Shown one piece after another: positions 9,331-17,953 of a stretch of 64,000 nucleotides of DNA. The stretch spans positions 124,001 to 188,000 of the forward strand of contig NZ_JABAGC010000001.1 of NCBI RefSeq assembly GCF_012843905.1, given 5' to 3'. The notes beneath the pieces were generated by a model that did not search any database, was not told the origin of the DNA, and was given only the letters and a program-made list of their open reading frames with translations. The number at the start of each line of letters is the position of its first letter. The stretch's first letter is position 1. This DNA is from Clostridium sp. SM-530-WT-3G. GTDB taxonomy: Bacteria > Bacillota > Clostridia > Clostridiales > Clostridiaceae. Made by a program: the position numbers and the translations under genes.

Positions 9331-9367
9331 AGAACTATAAATCCAATAAAATAATTAAATCAATTAA

Positions 9368-9853
9368 TTATTTTATTATATCTACAAATTCACATTCTAT
9401 TACTTTAGGTAAATCATTAGGGTTCATTTCTATTTGTGAACCTATTTTACCGCCACTAAATACTATTGTAGGATAAGTTGTTGCAGTATTATGTATAAAT
9501 GTTTTAAATACTTTTTTCATTCCTAAAGGAGAGCAGCCGCCTCTTATATATCCAGTGATTTTATTTATATCTTTAACATGTATCATTTCTATATTTTTTT
9601 CACCTGCAGCTTTTGCGGCTTTTTTCATATCGAGTTCTTCTGCAACAGGTACTACAAACACGTAATTCTCTTTTGAATGTCCAACAGTAACTAATGTTTT
9701 AAATACGCTTTCTTCATCTTTTCCTATTTTATGAGCCACAGCAATGCCATCTATTTTACCATCTTCATTTTTATAGCTATGAGTAGTGTATTCAACTTTA
9801 TTTCTGTCAAGCAGCCTCATAGCATTTGTTTTAGTTTCTTTTACTTTAGCCAT
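9368..9853 (-). CDS. ybaK: Cys-tRNA(Pro)/Cys-tRNA(Cys) deacylase
   Basis: YbaK hydrolyses mischarged Cys-tRNA(Pro), protecting translation. The 161-aa protein matches the family's length and phrases: KTNAMRLLDRNKVEYTTHSY at the N-terminus, the catalytic lysine region SVFKTLV, VPVAEELDMKKAAKA, and RGGCSPLGMKK followed by SGGKIGSQIEMNP. The start is the ATG at 9853, preceded by AGGAGG; an in-frame ATG six codons upstream lies before that site. It stands alone with its own terminator. Confidence 0.93.
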   Translation of the reverse strand: MAKVKETKTNAMRLLDRNKVEYTTHSYKNEDGKIDGIAVAHKIGKDEESVFKTLVTVGHSKENYVFVVPVAEELDMKKAAKAAGEKNIEMIHVKDINKITGYIRGGCSPLGMKKVFKTFIHNTATTYPTIVFSGGKIGSQIEMNPNDLPKVIECEFVDIIK

Positions 9854-10779
9854 AATTAGATCCTCCTGCATACATTTATAATGTATAAAAAATTATTACA
9901 TGATATATTCTATCATAATTTTAAATTTATATCATAGATGTTTAGGTAATAATTGTATCAAATAAACACCCTTCCATTTTTTAGGATACCTCCCTCTGTT
10001 TTTTTATAAAATAGTGCAAGGGGAGTGCTATATTTTTTGTAAATATATTTTTATTAATAAAAATTATTATTTTTTATTTTGGTTTTATTATATATATTAA
10101 TATGTATATAATGTATATGAAAATATGGTGATATAAAGTATTAGTATATAGATAATATGATAAATAAAAAATAATATAAAATATAAAAATTTTAAAATAT
10201 AGTTTTTATAACTTTATTATGTAGAAAAGCAAAAAAATAAAATTAAAATTTCAAAAAATATAAAAAGTATATATTTAAGTATATGGTTATTTTGAATTTT
10301 GTTTTTCTGTCAAAATCCAAGTTTTTAAAGATAAAAAACGAATAATTATTTATAAAATTTATACTAAGAGATATAGAAACGATGTAAATAGGATTATGTT
10401 TTAATAGTAATTTTTGTTGCTGGTCATGTATAAATATTATCTTTAAATATCAAAAAATCCATAATAATTCAGAATAAATAATAACTTTATACATAAAAAT
10501 GTATAAAAATAAATTTTGATCTATAAAACTAATGGACTGAAATTGTGATTATAATCAATAAAATTTGCATTTGATTTTAAATATTTATTCAAAATGAATG
10601 ATTAAATATAATTTTATTCTTTTTGAAAGGTTATATAAAATGCAAAATCGAGGTCCAGAATTTATTTAAAATAATAAAAGCAGTAAGAAGTATATAAAAA
10701 ATAATTATGTTATAACAAAAATATAAAGTTATAAATTGGGAACTAAAAAATCAAATCCACTTCTTTTTGTTTTTAAAAT
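9854..10779 (+). other. long gene-free AT-rich region
   Basis: More than 900 bp without a supportable gene on either strand. Most is poly-A/T-biased sequence with stops in all frames. The left end must hold the ybaK promoter; 10011-10038 holds a terminator-like hairpin with a C-rich stretch before it. From 10040 to 10770 I see nothing that looks conserved or coding. This could be eroded DNA, a structural or matrix-like region, or an unrecognised RNA locus. Confidence 0.6.
10011..10038 (+). terminator. terminator-like hairpin without an obvious gene
   Basis: ATAGTGC and GTGCTAT pair over 7 bp (two G-U) around an AAGGGGA loop and are followed by ATTTTTTG. No + strand ORF lies upstream because ybaK points away, so this may end a small RNA that starts near 9900; upstream it carries CCTCCCTC, which can also pair with the loop. 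Confidence 0.4.
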
Positions 10780-10813
10780 ATTATTTCGTTAAATGTATAT
10801 TTAACGAAATAAT
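10780..10813. repeat. perfect 14-bp inverted repeat with dif-like 11-6-11 core
   Basis: Perfect arms ATTATTTCGTTAAA and TTTAACGAAATAAT flank the six-base spacer TGTATA. Taken as 11+6+11 bases (10783-10810), the geometry equals a Xer recombination core site, and the spacer equals the central hexamer of E. coli dif. It sits about 130 bp before a Xer-type recombinase gene and abuts its -35 box, so it could be a recombination site, an autoregulatory operator, or both. Confidence 0.7.
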
Positions 10814-10841
10814 TGCAATGAAATTAACTTTTTGATATAAT
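10813..10841 (+). promoter_or_regulatory. vegetative promoter of the tyrosine recombinase gene
   Basis: TTGCAA and TATAAT are separated by 17 bp and point to the recombinase. The inverted repeat ends at the first base of the -35 box, so a protein bound there would touch RNA polymerase. Confidence 0.7.
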
Positions 10842-10946
10842 AGAACTAAAGCAAGTGTTTAAGCCACTTTAGAGTACTTTTACAATATAGATATGATGTT
10901 TAAGACATTATTTCTTGAAATAAACGAAATGAATAAGGTGAAGAAA

Positions 10947-11936
10947 ATGAAATATGATATTAAAGTATTGCACAATGATGATCTTCCAGAATGTATGGCT
11001 GATTTTATAAATTATTTAGAAACAATTAAGAGTAAATCTGAAAATACAATTTATGCTTACAAAATTGACTTGATGTTATTTTTTAGATTTCTTTTAATAT
11101 ACAGAGGAAAAGTTGATCAGGATAAAGTTGATTTTGATGAAATAAAGATTAATGATATTGATGATGATTTTTTAAGAAGCATTAAATTAAGAGATTTATA
11201 TGCATTCTTATCATTTACAGAAAAATTCAGAGACAATGGATCTCATGCAAGAGCTAGAAAAGTTGCTACATTAAAATCTTTCTTCAAATTCTTGCATGGA
11301 AAAGCTAAGATTATAAACGAAAATCCAACATTGGAGCTCGAATCTCCAAAAATCAATAAGCGTCATCCAATTTATTTAACCTTAAATCAAAGTATTCATC
11401 TACTTGAATCTTTAAATAAAGAAGATAAAAATTATGCACGTGATTACTGTATACTGACTTTATTTTTAAACTGCGGAATGCGATTGTCTGAATTATGTGG
11501 TATCCAAATTGATAAAATTAGAGATGATACTTTGACTATCATAGGAAAAGGTAATAAAGAAAGAACAGTTTATTTAAATGAAGCATGCTTAAAGGCTATA
11601 AAAAATTATATGGCTGTGCGTGATAATTCTAAAGCTTCAGAAGAAAGTAAAAAATACTTGTTTCTTTCTACAAGACATCTTCCAATAAATAAGCGTACTG
11701 TTGAAATTATGATTAAAAAACATATAACCAATGCTGGATTTACTGACGAAAAATATACCCCTCATAAATTAAGACATACTGCTGCAACTTTAATGTACAA
11801 GTATGGGAATGTTGATATAAGAAGTTTGCAGAGCATTTTAGGGCATGAAAATGTATCAACGACTCAAATTTATACTCACGTTGATGATGATGATCTTAGA
11901 GAAGCTGTTAAATCAAATCCTCTATCTAAATTATAA
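10947..11936 (+). CDS. Xer-type tyrosine site-specific recombinase
   Basis: The 329-aa protein has the SAM-like core-binding domain (residues 13-120) and a complete catalytic domain: Arg179 (GMRLSELCG), Lys201 (IGKGNKER), His273/Arg276 (HKLRHTAA), His300 (LGHENVSTTQ) and nucleophile Tyr309 (QIYTHV). Spacing matches XerC/XerD proteins that resolve chromosome dimers. The start is ATG 10947, 6 bases after AAGGTG; an in-frame ATG at 10893 lacks a ribosome site. It has its own promoter and the dif-like palindrome just upstream, a layout reminiscent of XerS with its adjacent site in streptococci. It stands alone without phage genes, so a housekeeping recombinase is more likely than a prophage integrase. 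Confidence 0.88.
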   Translation: MKYDIKVLHNDDLPECMADFINYLETIKSKSENTIYAYKIDLMLFFRFLLIYRGKVDQDKVDFDEIKINDIDDDFLRSIKLRDLYAFLSFTEKFRDNGSHARARKVATLKSFFKFLHGKAKIINENPTLELESPKINKRHPIYLTLNQSIHLLESLNKEDKNYARDYCILTLFLNCGMRLSELCGIQIDKIRDDTLTIIGKGNKERTVYLNEACLKAIKNYMAVRDNSKASEESKKYLFLSTRHLPINKRTVEIMIKKHITNAGFTDEKYTPHKLRHTAATLMYKYGNVDIRSLQSILGHENVSTTQIYTHVDDDDLREAVKSNPLSKL

Positions 11937-11984
11937 TCACTCTCCTGCTTTTTAAGAAGTTTTTATAATTAATTAAATATAATT

Positions 11985-12026
11985 ACAAGGACGAAATACG
12001 ATAAAATACTCTTATTTCGCCTTTGT
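11985..12026 (+). terminator. hairpin downstream of recombinase, possible terminator
   Basis: ACAAGGACGAAATA pairs with TATTTCGCCTTTGT (one G-U, one mismatch) and is followed by the weak T-rich run ATTTGATTT. It lies 49 bases after the recombinase stop. Confidence 0.5.
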
Positions 12027-12039
12027 ATTTGATTTGATG

Positions 12040-12063
12040 CCGAATAAATATATATTTATTCGG
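12040..12063. repeat. perfect 24-bp palindrome
   Basis: CCGAATAAATAT is followed directly by its reverse complement. It lies between the convergent recombinase and lipoprotein genes. There is no loop and only a weak T-tract, so it could be a second part of a bidirectional terminator or a protein-binding site. Confidence 0.6.
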
Positions 12064-12108
12064 TATTGTTATGTAAAATATATCATGAAGTAAATTTAAA
12101 GCTTTAAA

Positions 12109-12666
12109 TTATAATATTGGTGACCCATAAAGTGTTCCGAATCTATCAACATATGTTGGATTATTTCCTTCATACACTATTAAACTGTTACCTTTTCTAT
12201 AATAATATGGTTTTGTATTATATACTGCATTATTATTTATAGTAGTTCCGTCTGCTGAAATGGTTGCTATGTCAGCATCTAAATCTGCAGCATTATCATA
12301 TTCATAAATACGTACCACATCATTATCTAAAGTGTAATTTGTTTCTTTACCTTTAAAGTAATTTTTAGCTTCGCCCGTATAATCTCCAACTTCATAACCT
12401 GCATTTACAATATCATCTTTAAAGTTGGTAGCAGAATATTTTATTTTATCTCCGACACCTTCTACTCCATCCTTGACAGCCTCGGCTCCATTTCTAACCA
12501 TGTTTCCCGCTTCTTCTTTGCTTTCACTAAGTTTTTGTGTTGCAGTATTTCCGTTATCTGTAGCATTGTTAGCGTTATTTTTAGTAGATTCGCCGCAGCC
12601 TGATAATAATAAACCTACTCCTAAAAGTGCAGTACAAGTTAATGCTAAAATAGATTTACGTTTCAT
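12109..12666 (-). CDS. putative lipoprotein (185 aa)
   Basis: A type II signal peptide is clear: MKRK, a hydrophobic stretch, then the lipobox LLSGC near residue 23. After cleavage the cysteine would be lipidated on the outer face of the membrane. An Asn/Thr-rich linker follows, then a segment with AEAVKDGVEGVGDKI-type helical repeats, and a C-terminal domain (YTLDNDVVRIYEYDN...YYYRKGNSLIVYEGN). The C-terminal part resembles small beta-rich domains in other clostridial lipoproteins; I cannot name a function. The start is ATG 12666 following AAAGGGTG; a GTG three codons upstream overlaps that site. No co-transcribed neighbour is evident. Confidence 0.82.
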   Translation of the reverse strand: MKRKSILALTCTALLGVGLLLSGCGESTKNNANNATDNGNTATQKLSESKEEAGNMVRNGAEAVKDGVEGVGDKIKYSATNFKDDIVNAGYEVGDYTGEAKNYFKGKETNYTLDNDVVRIYEYDNAADLDADIATISADGTTINNNAVYNTKPYYYRKGNSLIVYEGNNPTYVDRFGTLYGSPIL

Positions 12667-12771
12667 ATATATCACCCTTTCTAATAAATTTAAGCTTCAA
12701 AATTAGTTTATCTATATTACTAAAAACTATTCATAAACTATAATTTTATTTTTGTAGGATATTTGTATATT

Positions 12772-12803
12772 AAAAAACAGCATGATATTATATCACACTG
12801 CTT
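12772..12803 (-). terminator. rho-independent terminator
   Basis: On the - strand CAGTGTGATA pairs with TATCATGCTG (two G-U pairs) and is followed by TTTTTT, just after the acidic protein gene that ends at 12814. Confidence 0.75.
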
Positions 12804-12813
12804 TTTATTTGAA

Positions 12814-13257
12814 TTATATTTCTTTTTTAATAAATCTTCTAACGCCAGGATATACTTCTTCGGTCATTTCTTCGAAATCAATATCGTTAAGAGCAGCTAT
12901 TTCATCTATATATTCCATATGATCAAAAGCATCTTCATACTCTTCATCTATATCCTCTTCTAAACCACCATTAAAGTCATCTGAATTATTTAATGAAGAC
13001 CCAAACTTTTTGTAGATTTCATCTAAATCCATGTTTTCTTCTTCTATTTCTTCTAATTCAGCTTCATCAAGGGATGCTTTTAGGTCTTCTAAAAATTCCT
13101 CTTCAAGAACAGAATTTTCTTCTTGAGTTTTAGCAATATCCTCTATTCTAATTGCTTTTGTATCAATTCCTTCTAATTCAAGGCATTTACCACAATTATC
13201 GCAAATTTTATTTTCATATATGTCACAGTAATCATCATCTGTGTATTTATAACCCAT
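12814..13257 (-). CDS. acidic clostridial protein with N-terminal cysteine motif (147 aa)
   Basis: The product opens with MGYKYTDDDYCDIYENKICDNCGKC: five cysteines, including CxxC-G-x-C, suggest a small zinc-binding knuckle. The rest is extremely acidic (runs of Glu and Asp) with a predicted helical/disordered centre and a short ordered end (YPGVRRFIKKEI). The start is ATG with GAGGTG 7 bases upstream. I recognise the layout as a conserved clostridial hypothetical, not a characterised protein. It lies upstream of the lipoprotein gene on the same strand but has its own terminator. Confidence 0.75.
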   Translation of the reverse strand: MGYKYTDDDYCDIYENKICDNCGKCLELEGIDTKAIRIEDIAKTQEENSVLEEEFLEDLKASLDEAELEEIEEENMDLDEIYKKFGSSLNNSDDFNGGLEEDIDEEYEDAFDHMEYIDEIAALNDIDFEEMTEEVYPGVRRFIKKEI

Positions 13258-13380
13258 TTAATGCACCTCAATTCTATTAAAATAAAGTTATCTTTATATA
13301 TTAACAGATTAGTTTGTTTTAGTCAAATAAAGCATATAAAAATTTTATTCTTTAGCATTTTATAAATTATTATAATGACA

Positions 13381-14031
13381 TTAGCCTCTTATTTCATTTA
13401 ACTTTTCTTCAACCATTTTAATAACTTTATCTGCATCTTTTTTGTTGTTTACATAATCATATTGATCTATGTCTATTATTAAAACTTCAGAAGCATCATA
13501 ATGTTTTTCTACCCATTCATCATATCCGCTCCAAAGTATTTTATAATAATCAACTAAACTTTCATCTAGTTCATATCCTCTTCCTCTATCTCTTATTCTT
13601 TTAAGAATAGTTTCAAAGCTTCCTCTAAGGTAAATCATTAAATCAGGCGCCTTTTTAGGAAGTTCATCTAATTCCTCAAGCATGTTTTCTAATAAACCTT
13701 CATACATACTAAATTCTAAATCTGATATTCTGCCTAAATCCCTATTTACTTTTGCAAAATACCAATCTTCATATATACTTCTATCTAAAATATTATTTTT
13801 ATGAGTAAGTGCGGCTTTAATACTTTTAAATCTTGTATTTAAAAACCAAAGTTGAAGTAAAAAAGGATATCTCTGCTTTTGTATCTCTTCTTCACTTGCT
13901 GTATAAAATAACGGAAGTATAGGATTGTCATCTACACTTTCATAAAATACTTCTGTATTAAAATGTTCCCCAAGCAGCTTTGCTAAACTAGTTTTACCTG
14001 CACCGATCATAGCTCCTATAGTAATCACCAT
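13381..14031 (-). CDS. deoxynucleoside kinase (dAdo/dGuo/dCyd type)
   Basis: The 216-aa enzyme salvages deoxynucleosides by 5'-phosphorylation. It has the P-loop GAMIGAGKTS at residues 6-15, the ILDRSIYEDWYF substrate/base motif near residue 84 and the arginine-rich lid KRIRDRGRGYE near residue 150, all typical of the dNK family. Exact base preference cannot be read from sequence. The start is ATG 14031; a GTG two codons earlier is possible because AAGGTG overlaps it. It is transcribed divergently from lexA across a 355-bp gap. Confidence 0.9.
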   Translation of the reverse strand: MVITIGAMIGAGKTSLAKLLGEHFNTEVFYESVDDNPILPLFYTASEEEIQKQRYPFLLQLWFLNTRFKSIKAALTHKNNILDRSIYEDWYFAKVNRDLGRISDLEFSMYEGLLENMLEELDELPKKAPDLMIYLRGSFETILKRIRDRGRGYELDESLVDYYKILWSGYDEWVEKHYDASEVLIIDIDQYDYVNNKKDADKVIKMVEEKLNEIRG

Positions 14032-14320
14032 TTTCACCTTATCCTTTCGTATTTCATAAACAAAATATTTGTTTATTAATCACATAGTTCTTATAATTAA
14101 TATTTTTAAAAACCTGAATAAGTATATCATTTAATTTTATCTAAGTAAATGACCATTTTTCTGTTAAAAATATTCATAACAATAATATATTTATTAAATT
14201 TACTATATTCTTATTTTATAATAACACTTAAGAAATAAATTGCTTATAGTATTGCATGTAATTGTGTTAATATGCTAAAAATCTATAATTATACAGAAAT
14301 ATTGGGAAACACAAATGATA

Positions 14321-14332
14321 GAACATAGGTTT
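14321..14332 (+). promoter_or_regulatory. LexA operator (SOS box)
   Basis: GAACATAGGTTT matches the Gram-positive SOS box GAAC-N4-GTTC at seven of eight fixed positions. It overlaps the -35 box of the lexA promoter, as expected for LexA autorepression. Confidence 0.72.
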
Positions 14333-14359
14333 GCTATAGCTTATTTTATATGATATAAT
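14331..14359 (+). promoter_or_regulatory. vegetative promoter of lexA
   Basis: TTGCTA and TATAAT lie 17 bp apart, and the start codon follows about 28 bp after the -10 box. The SOS box covers the first bases of the -35 element. Confidence 0.75.
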
Positions 14360-14386
14360 TATGCTATGAATAGAGAGGTGTGTGTG

Positions 14387-14992
14387 ATGGCAGAGAGAAA
14401 AGATAAACAATTAGAAATATATGAATTTTTAAAATCTTATACAGAAAGTAAAGGTTATCCTCCATCAGTTAGAGAGATATGTGAAGCTGTATCATTAAGA
14501 TCAACTTCAACTGTGCATGGCCATCTAAAAAGACTAGAAAAGAAAGGTCTTATAAAAAGAGATCCATCAAAGCCAAGAGCACTTGAAATAGCAGAATTTT
14601 CAACTCCAAAAACTGAAATGATTAATATACCTATAGTTGGTAAGATTACAGCAGGGTTACCAATACTAGCAACGGAAAATGTTGAAGACACTTTCTCCCT
14701 ACCACTTAATTTTATTAAGCACGATAAAGAACTATTTATGCTTAGAGTTTCTGGGGAAAGTATGATAAAAGTAGGCATTAATGATAATGATTTAGCTATA
14801 ATTGAAAGCTGTAATGATGCAGCAAATGGAGAAATAGTTGTAGCATTAATTGATGATAGTGCTACTATAAAGACATTCTATAAGGAAAAAGACCATATAA
14901 GACTTCAACCTGAAAATGATACTATGAGCCCTATTATAGTTGACAATTGTTTGATTTTAGGAAAGCTTGTTGGTATATACAGAGCGTATTAA
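14387..14992 (+). CDS. lexA: SOS repressor LexA
   Basis: LexA represses DNA-damage genes and cleaves itself on RecA-ssDNA filaments. The 201-aa protein has the winged-helix domain (residues 1-70; [24 protein letters not shown]), the cleavage site Ala89-Gly90 (ITAGLP), catalytic Ser125 (SGESM) and Lys162 (SATIK). Length is normal. The start is ATG 14387, 6 bases after AGAGAGGTG; an in-frame ATG at 14366 precedes that site. Its own operator overlaps the promoter. In the usual clostridial order it lies next to ynbB, hfq, miaA and mutL, which is also the case here, though convergent. Confidence 0.96.
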   Translation: MAERKDKQLEIYEFLKSYTESKGYPPSVREICEAVSLRSTSTVHGHLKRLEKKGLIKRDPSKPRALEIAEFSTPKTEMINIPIVGKITAGLPILATENVEDTFSLPLNFIKHDKELFMLRVSGESMIKVGINDNDLAIIESCNDAANGEIVVALIDDSATIKTFYKEKDHIRLQPENDTMSPIIVDNCLILGKLVGIYRAY

Positions 14993-15052
14993 AAACATAG
15001 TATTATTTCAACAAACTTATGAAATATAAAAATAATTGATTATAATAAACAA

Positions 15053-15092
15053 CAAAAGCACTCAATTTTTATTACAATATTGTGTGCTTTTT
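15053..15092. terminator. bidirectional terminator between lexA and ynbB
   Basis: AAAAGCACTCAAT pairs with ATTGTGTGCTTTT (one mismatch), flanked by A-runs on the left and T-runs on the right, so it can stop lexA from the left and ynbB from the right. Confidence 0.75.
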
Positions 15093-15191
15093 ATATATTT
15101 ATCTGACTTATTCTAAATAATTTAGATAAATATATAAAAAGAAGGATAAACTTTAAGCTTACCCTACTCTTTTATCCATACTTTTAACAAA

Positions 15192-16484
15192 TTAATTATT
15201 ATGAACTTCTAATACTTTACTTAATCCTATAAGTACACCAATCTTACCGTGGTCAAAGTTTAATCCACCTTGCATATAAGCTATATATGGTTCTCTTACT
15301 GGACCATCTGCTGATAATTCTATTGTAGAACCTGATATAAATGCTCCTGCTGCCATAACTATTTCACTATCATATCCTGGCATAGCCCATGGCTCACATA
15401 CTGCAAATGCATCTATTGGAGATCCAGCTTGTATTCCACTACAGAAATTAACTAATTTCTTTGGATCACCAAATTCTATAGCTTGAATTATATCTGTTCT
15501 CTTATCAGTTGATTTAGGAAATACTTTAAAACCTGCTATCTCCATTACTCTAGCTGTGAATATAGCTGTTTTAACTGCTTCCATTGTAACATGAGGAGCA
15601 CTAAATAATCCTTGATAGAAGCTTCTCATAAGGCCATAAGTAGCTCCGTATTCTCCGCCTACACCTGGCACAGTCATTCTGCTTGCAGCTGCATCAACAT
15701 ATTCTTGTTTACCTACTATGTAACCGCCACCTGGTGCTATTCCTCCACCTATGTTCTTCATAAGTGAACCAGCCATAATATCTGCTCCAAATTCTGTTGG
15801 TTCTATTGTTTCAACAAATTCACCGTAACAATTATCAACAAATATTATTACGTCTTTTCTTACTTCTCTTATATGTTCAATAACTTCTGCTATTTGAGAT
15901 ACTAAGAATGATTTTCTTGAAGCATATCCTGTACTTCTTTGTATATGTATAAGCTTTATGCTTTCGTCCTTTAAAGCTTCTTTAATAAGATCAAATTGGA
16001 ATTTACCTTCTTTATCTAATTCTACTACTTCAGTTGTAATTCCATATTGATCTAATGAACCTGGATTTTTCTTTTTAGATAAACCTAAAACACCAAGTAA
16101 AGTATCATAAGGCATACCAGATACACATAATATCTTATCTCCCGGTCTTACATTGCCAGCTATAGCACATCCTATTGCATGAGTACCACTAACAATATGA
16201 GGTCTTACTAGTGCAGCTTCAGTTTTAAATATTCTTGCATATACTCTATCAAGAGCATCACGTCCTAAATCATCTAAACCATATCCAGTTGTATTTGTAA
16301 AGTGTGAATCACTTATTCTTTCTTCTTGGAATGCATTTAAGACTTTTAATTGATTGAATTCTCTTATCATGTCGTATTCTTTGAATTGTTCTGCTATATC
16401 ATCAATGGCCTGTCTATATATCTCAAAAGTCTTGTCGCTAATATTATAGTTTTTCTTTAAAAATTCTTCTGTCTTTTTTAACAT
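15192..16484 (-). CDS. ynbB: PLP-dependent protein, methionine gamma-lyase-like (YnbB / aluminium resistance family)
   Basis: A 430-aa type I PLP enzyme with HIVSGTHAIGCAIAGNVRPGD (cofactor phosphate region), FVDNCYGEFVE and the lysine motif AGSLMKNIGGGIAPGGGYIVG, where the Lys of SLMK is the likely Schiff-base residue. The family is often called aluminium resistance protein or methionine gamma-lyase, but no reaction is firmly proven for most members; cysteine/methionine beta/gamma-elimination is an inference. The start is ATG 16484 after AAGGAG with a rather long spacer (about 12). It lies just downstream of hfq and is probably read from its own or the hfq-miaA-mutL transcripts. Confidence 0.85.
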   Translation of the reverse strand: MLKKTEEFLKKNYNISDKTFEIYRQAIDDIAEQFKEYDMIREFNQLKVLNAFQEERISDSHFTNTTGYGLDDLGRDALDRVYARIFKTEAALVRPHIVSGTHAIGCAIAGNVRPGDKILCVSGMPYDTLLGVLGLSKKKNPGSLDQYGITTEVVELDKEGKFQFDLIKEALKDESIKLIHIQRSTGYASRKSFLVSQIAEVIEHIREVRKDVIIFVDNCYGEFVETIEPTEFGADIMAGSLMKNIGGGIAPGGGYIVGKQEYVDAAASRMTVPGVGGEYGATYGLMRSFYQGLFSAPHVTMEAVKTAIFTARVMEIAGFKVFPKSTDKRTDIIQAIEFGDPKKLVNFCSGIQAGSPIDAFAVCEPWAMPGYDSEIVMAAGAFISGSTIELSADGPVREPYIAYMQGGLNFDHGKIGVLIGLSKVLEVHNN

Positions 16485-16574
16485 GTTTCTTTGCTTCTCC
16501 TTCATGTAATTACTTTTTATATACAATTTAAAAGTTTTAGTTTTAAAACTCTAACTATTAAATACGGTAACTAT

Positions 16575-16611
16575 TCCAAAAAATAAATAGGCAACGGATG
16601 CCTATTTATTT
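16575..16611 (-). terminator. rho-independent terminator overlapping the hfq stop codon
   Basis: On the - strand AAATAAATAGGC and GCCTATTTATTT make a perfect 12-bp stem ending in TTTTTTGG. The left arm contains the hfq TAG stop codon, so translation termination and the hairpin overlap. Confidence 0.85.
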
Positions 16612-16856
16612 TTGTTTTCATATTCATCATCTGTAAATAAGATTGGTTTACTTGGTGTTATTGTAGATATAGAATGCTTATATATCATCATTTGCTTGTT
16701 ATCACAATCTAATATTACAGTAAAATTATCAAATCCTTTTACTAACCCTTTTAATTGAAAACCATTCATCAAATGTATTGTTAATGGTACTTTAGACTTT
16801 CTTGCATTATTTAAAAAAATATCTTGAAGATTATTAGTTGATTTATTATTGACCAA
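16602..16856 (-). CDS. hfq: RNA chaperone Hfq
   Basis: Hfq forms a hexameric ring that pairs small RNAs with mRNAs. The 84-aa protein carries the Sm1 segment ([27 protein letters not shown]) and the Sm2 hallmark YKHSISTI. The start is TTG with GGAGGTG 7 bases upstream. It follows miaA closely and precedes ynbB in the miaA-hfq arrangement found across bacteria. A strong hairpin at its stop codon probably ends most transcripts from mutL-miaA-hfq. Confidence 0.96.
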   Translation of the reverse strand: MVNNKSTNNLQDIFLNNARKSKVPLTIHLMNGFQLKGLVKGFDNFTVILDCDNKQMMIYKHSISTITPSKPILFTDDEYENKNK

Positions 16857-16930
16857 AACTATACACCTCCACAGTGAAATTCTAATTTTATTATAACTCT
16901 ACTTTATATTTATGTCATCAAGAAGTTTAA

Positions 16931-17857
16931 TTATACCTCAAGCTCAGTTAGTATTTTATTTATTATTTCATCATCACTCAATATATCTTTATCTAAGAAA
17001 ATACATCTTTTATCACGTCTGAACCAAGTAAGCTGTCTTTTAGCATAATTTCTAGAACCTTGTTTAATCATGTTTACAGCCTCTTCTAAAGAGATTTTAT
17101 TCTCAAGATAATATAATATTTCTTTATATCCTATCCCTTGCATTGACTGCATATCTGAAGTATACCCTAAATTTTTAAGCTTTATGCACTCATCTAAAAG
17201 ACCGTTTTCCATCATTAGGTCTACTCTTTTATTAATACGATTATAAAGCTTTTCTCTATCCATATTAAGCACATAATAATGGACATCATAATCGCTTTTA
17301 TAAAAATCCTCTCCAGCGTTATATGAACTAAAAGGTTTTCCAGTAAGTTTATATACTTCCAGTGCTCTTATTACTCTTTTTCTGTTATTAAAATGAATCT
17401 CCTTATAACTTATAGGGTCAATATCTTTTAACATATCATGTATGTATTCATTTCCCTTTTCATCTGCAAGTTTTTCTAGTTCAAGTCTATATTCTTCATC
17501 TTTTTCTGCTTCTGTAAAAGTCATATTACATGTAAGTGAGTTAATATATAAACCTGTACCTCCAGCTATAATTGGAAATTTACCTCTGCTGATTATGTCT
17601 TTTAATGCTTTATCTCCATGTTCTTTAAAATCTGCTACTGAAAATGGTACATCTGGTTCTATTACATCAATTAAATGATGTTTAATGCCTCTCATTTCCT
17701 CTTTTGTAACTTTTGCAGAACCAATATCCATGTATTTATATATTTGCATAGAATCAGCTGATATTATTTCTCCATTTAGTTTTTCTGCAAGTCTTATAGA
17801 AAGTTCTGTCTTTCCTACTGCTGTAGGCCCTCCAAGAACTAAAAGTTTTTGTTTCAT
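16931..17857 (-). CDS. miaA: tRNA dimethylallyltransferase
   Basis: MiaA puts the dimethylallyl group on A37 of tRNAs, making the substrate for MiaB (8 kb). The 308-aa chain has the P-loop [12 protein letters not shown] at residues 8-19, [28 protein letters not shown] and the C-terminal [12 protein letters not shown] signature. The start is ATG 17857 with GGAGGTT 5-6 bases upstream; a longer in-frame extension lacks a ribosome site. It follows mutL by about 95 bp and precedes hfq by about 75 bp, the classical mutL-miaA-hfq cluster. Confidence 0.96.
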   Translation of the reverse strand: MKQKLLVLGGPTAVGKTELSIRLAEKLNGEIISADSMQIYKYMDIGSAKVTKEEMRGIKHHLIDVIEPDVPFSVADFKEHGDKALKDIISRGKFPIIAGGTGLYINSLTCNMTFTEAEKDEEYRLELEKLADEKGNEYIHDMLKDIDPISYKEIHFNNRKRVIRALEVYKLTGKPFSSYNAGEDFYKSDYDVHYYVLNMDREKLYNRINKRVDLMMENGLLDECIKLKNLGYTSDMQSMQGIGYKEILYYLENKISLEEAVNMIKQGSRNYAKRQLTWFRRDKRCIFLDKDILSDDEIINKILTELEV

Positions 17858-17953
17858 AGTAAACCTCCAATTTGTAGTCGTTCTTATATATAAAAACACA
17901 TTAAGAATAATATTGTCTACTATATATAAGATTATTTAGTTTATTATTAATTT

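Larger units (their letters stand above)
14032..14386. other. divergent promoter region between the deoxynucleoside kinase and lexA
   Basis: About 355 bp. The right end holds the lexA promoter and SOS box. The left part must hold the kinase promoter, for which no clear box pair was picked. No ORF or RNA gene is visible. Confidence 0.6.

Noticed and set aside
11985-12063. Flanking repeats of the Xer gene as a mobile-element pair
   Set aside because: The upstream and downstream hairpins share only the short CGAAATA/TATTTCG block, too little for terminal inverted repeats of an element.
12425-12706. 93-codon + strand frame with hydrophobic residues
   Set aside because: Antisense to the lipoprotein signal peptide and start; no ribosome site and composition typical of complement reading.
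17442-17678. Open frame on the + strand inside miaA
   Set aside because: Antisense shadow of miaA: serine-rich, no ribosome site, and the - strand frame is a clear enzyme.
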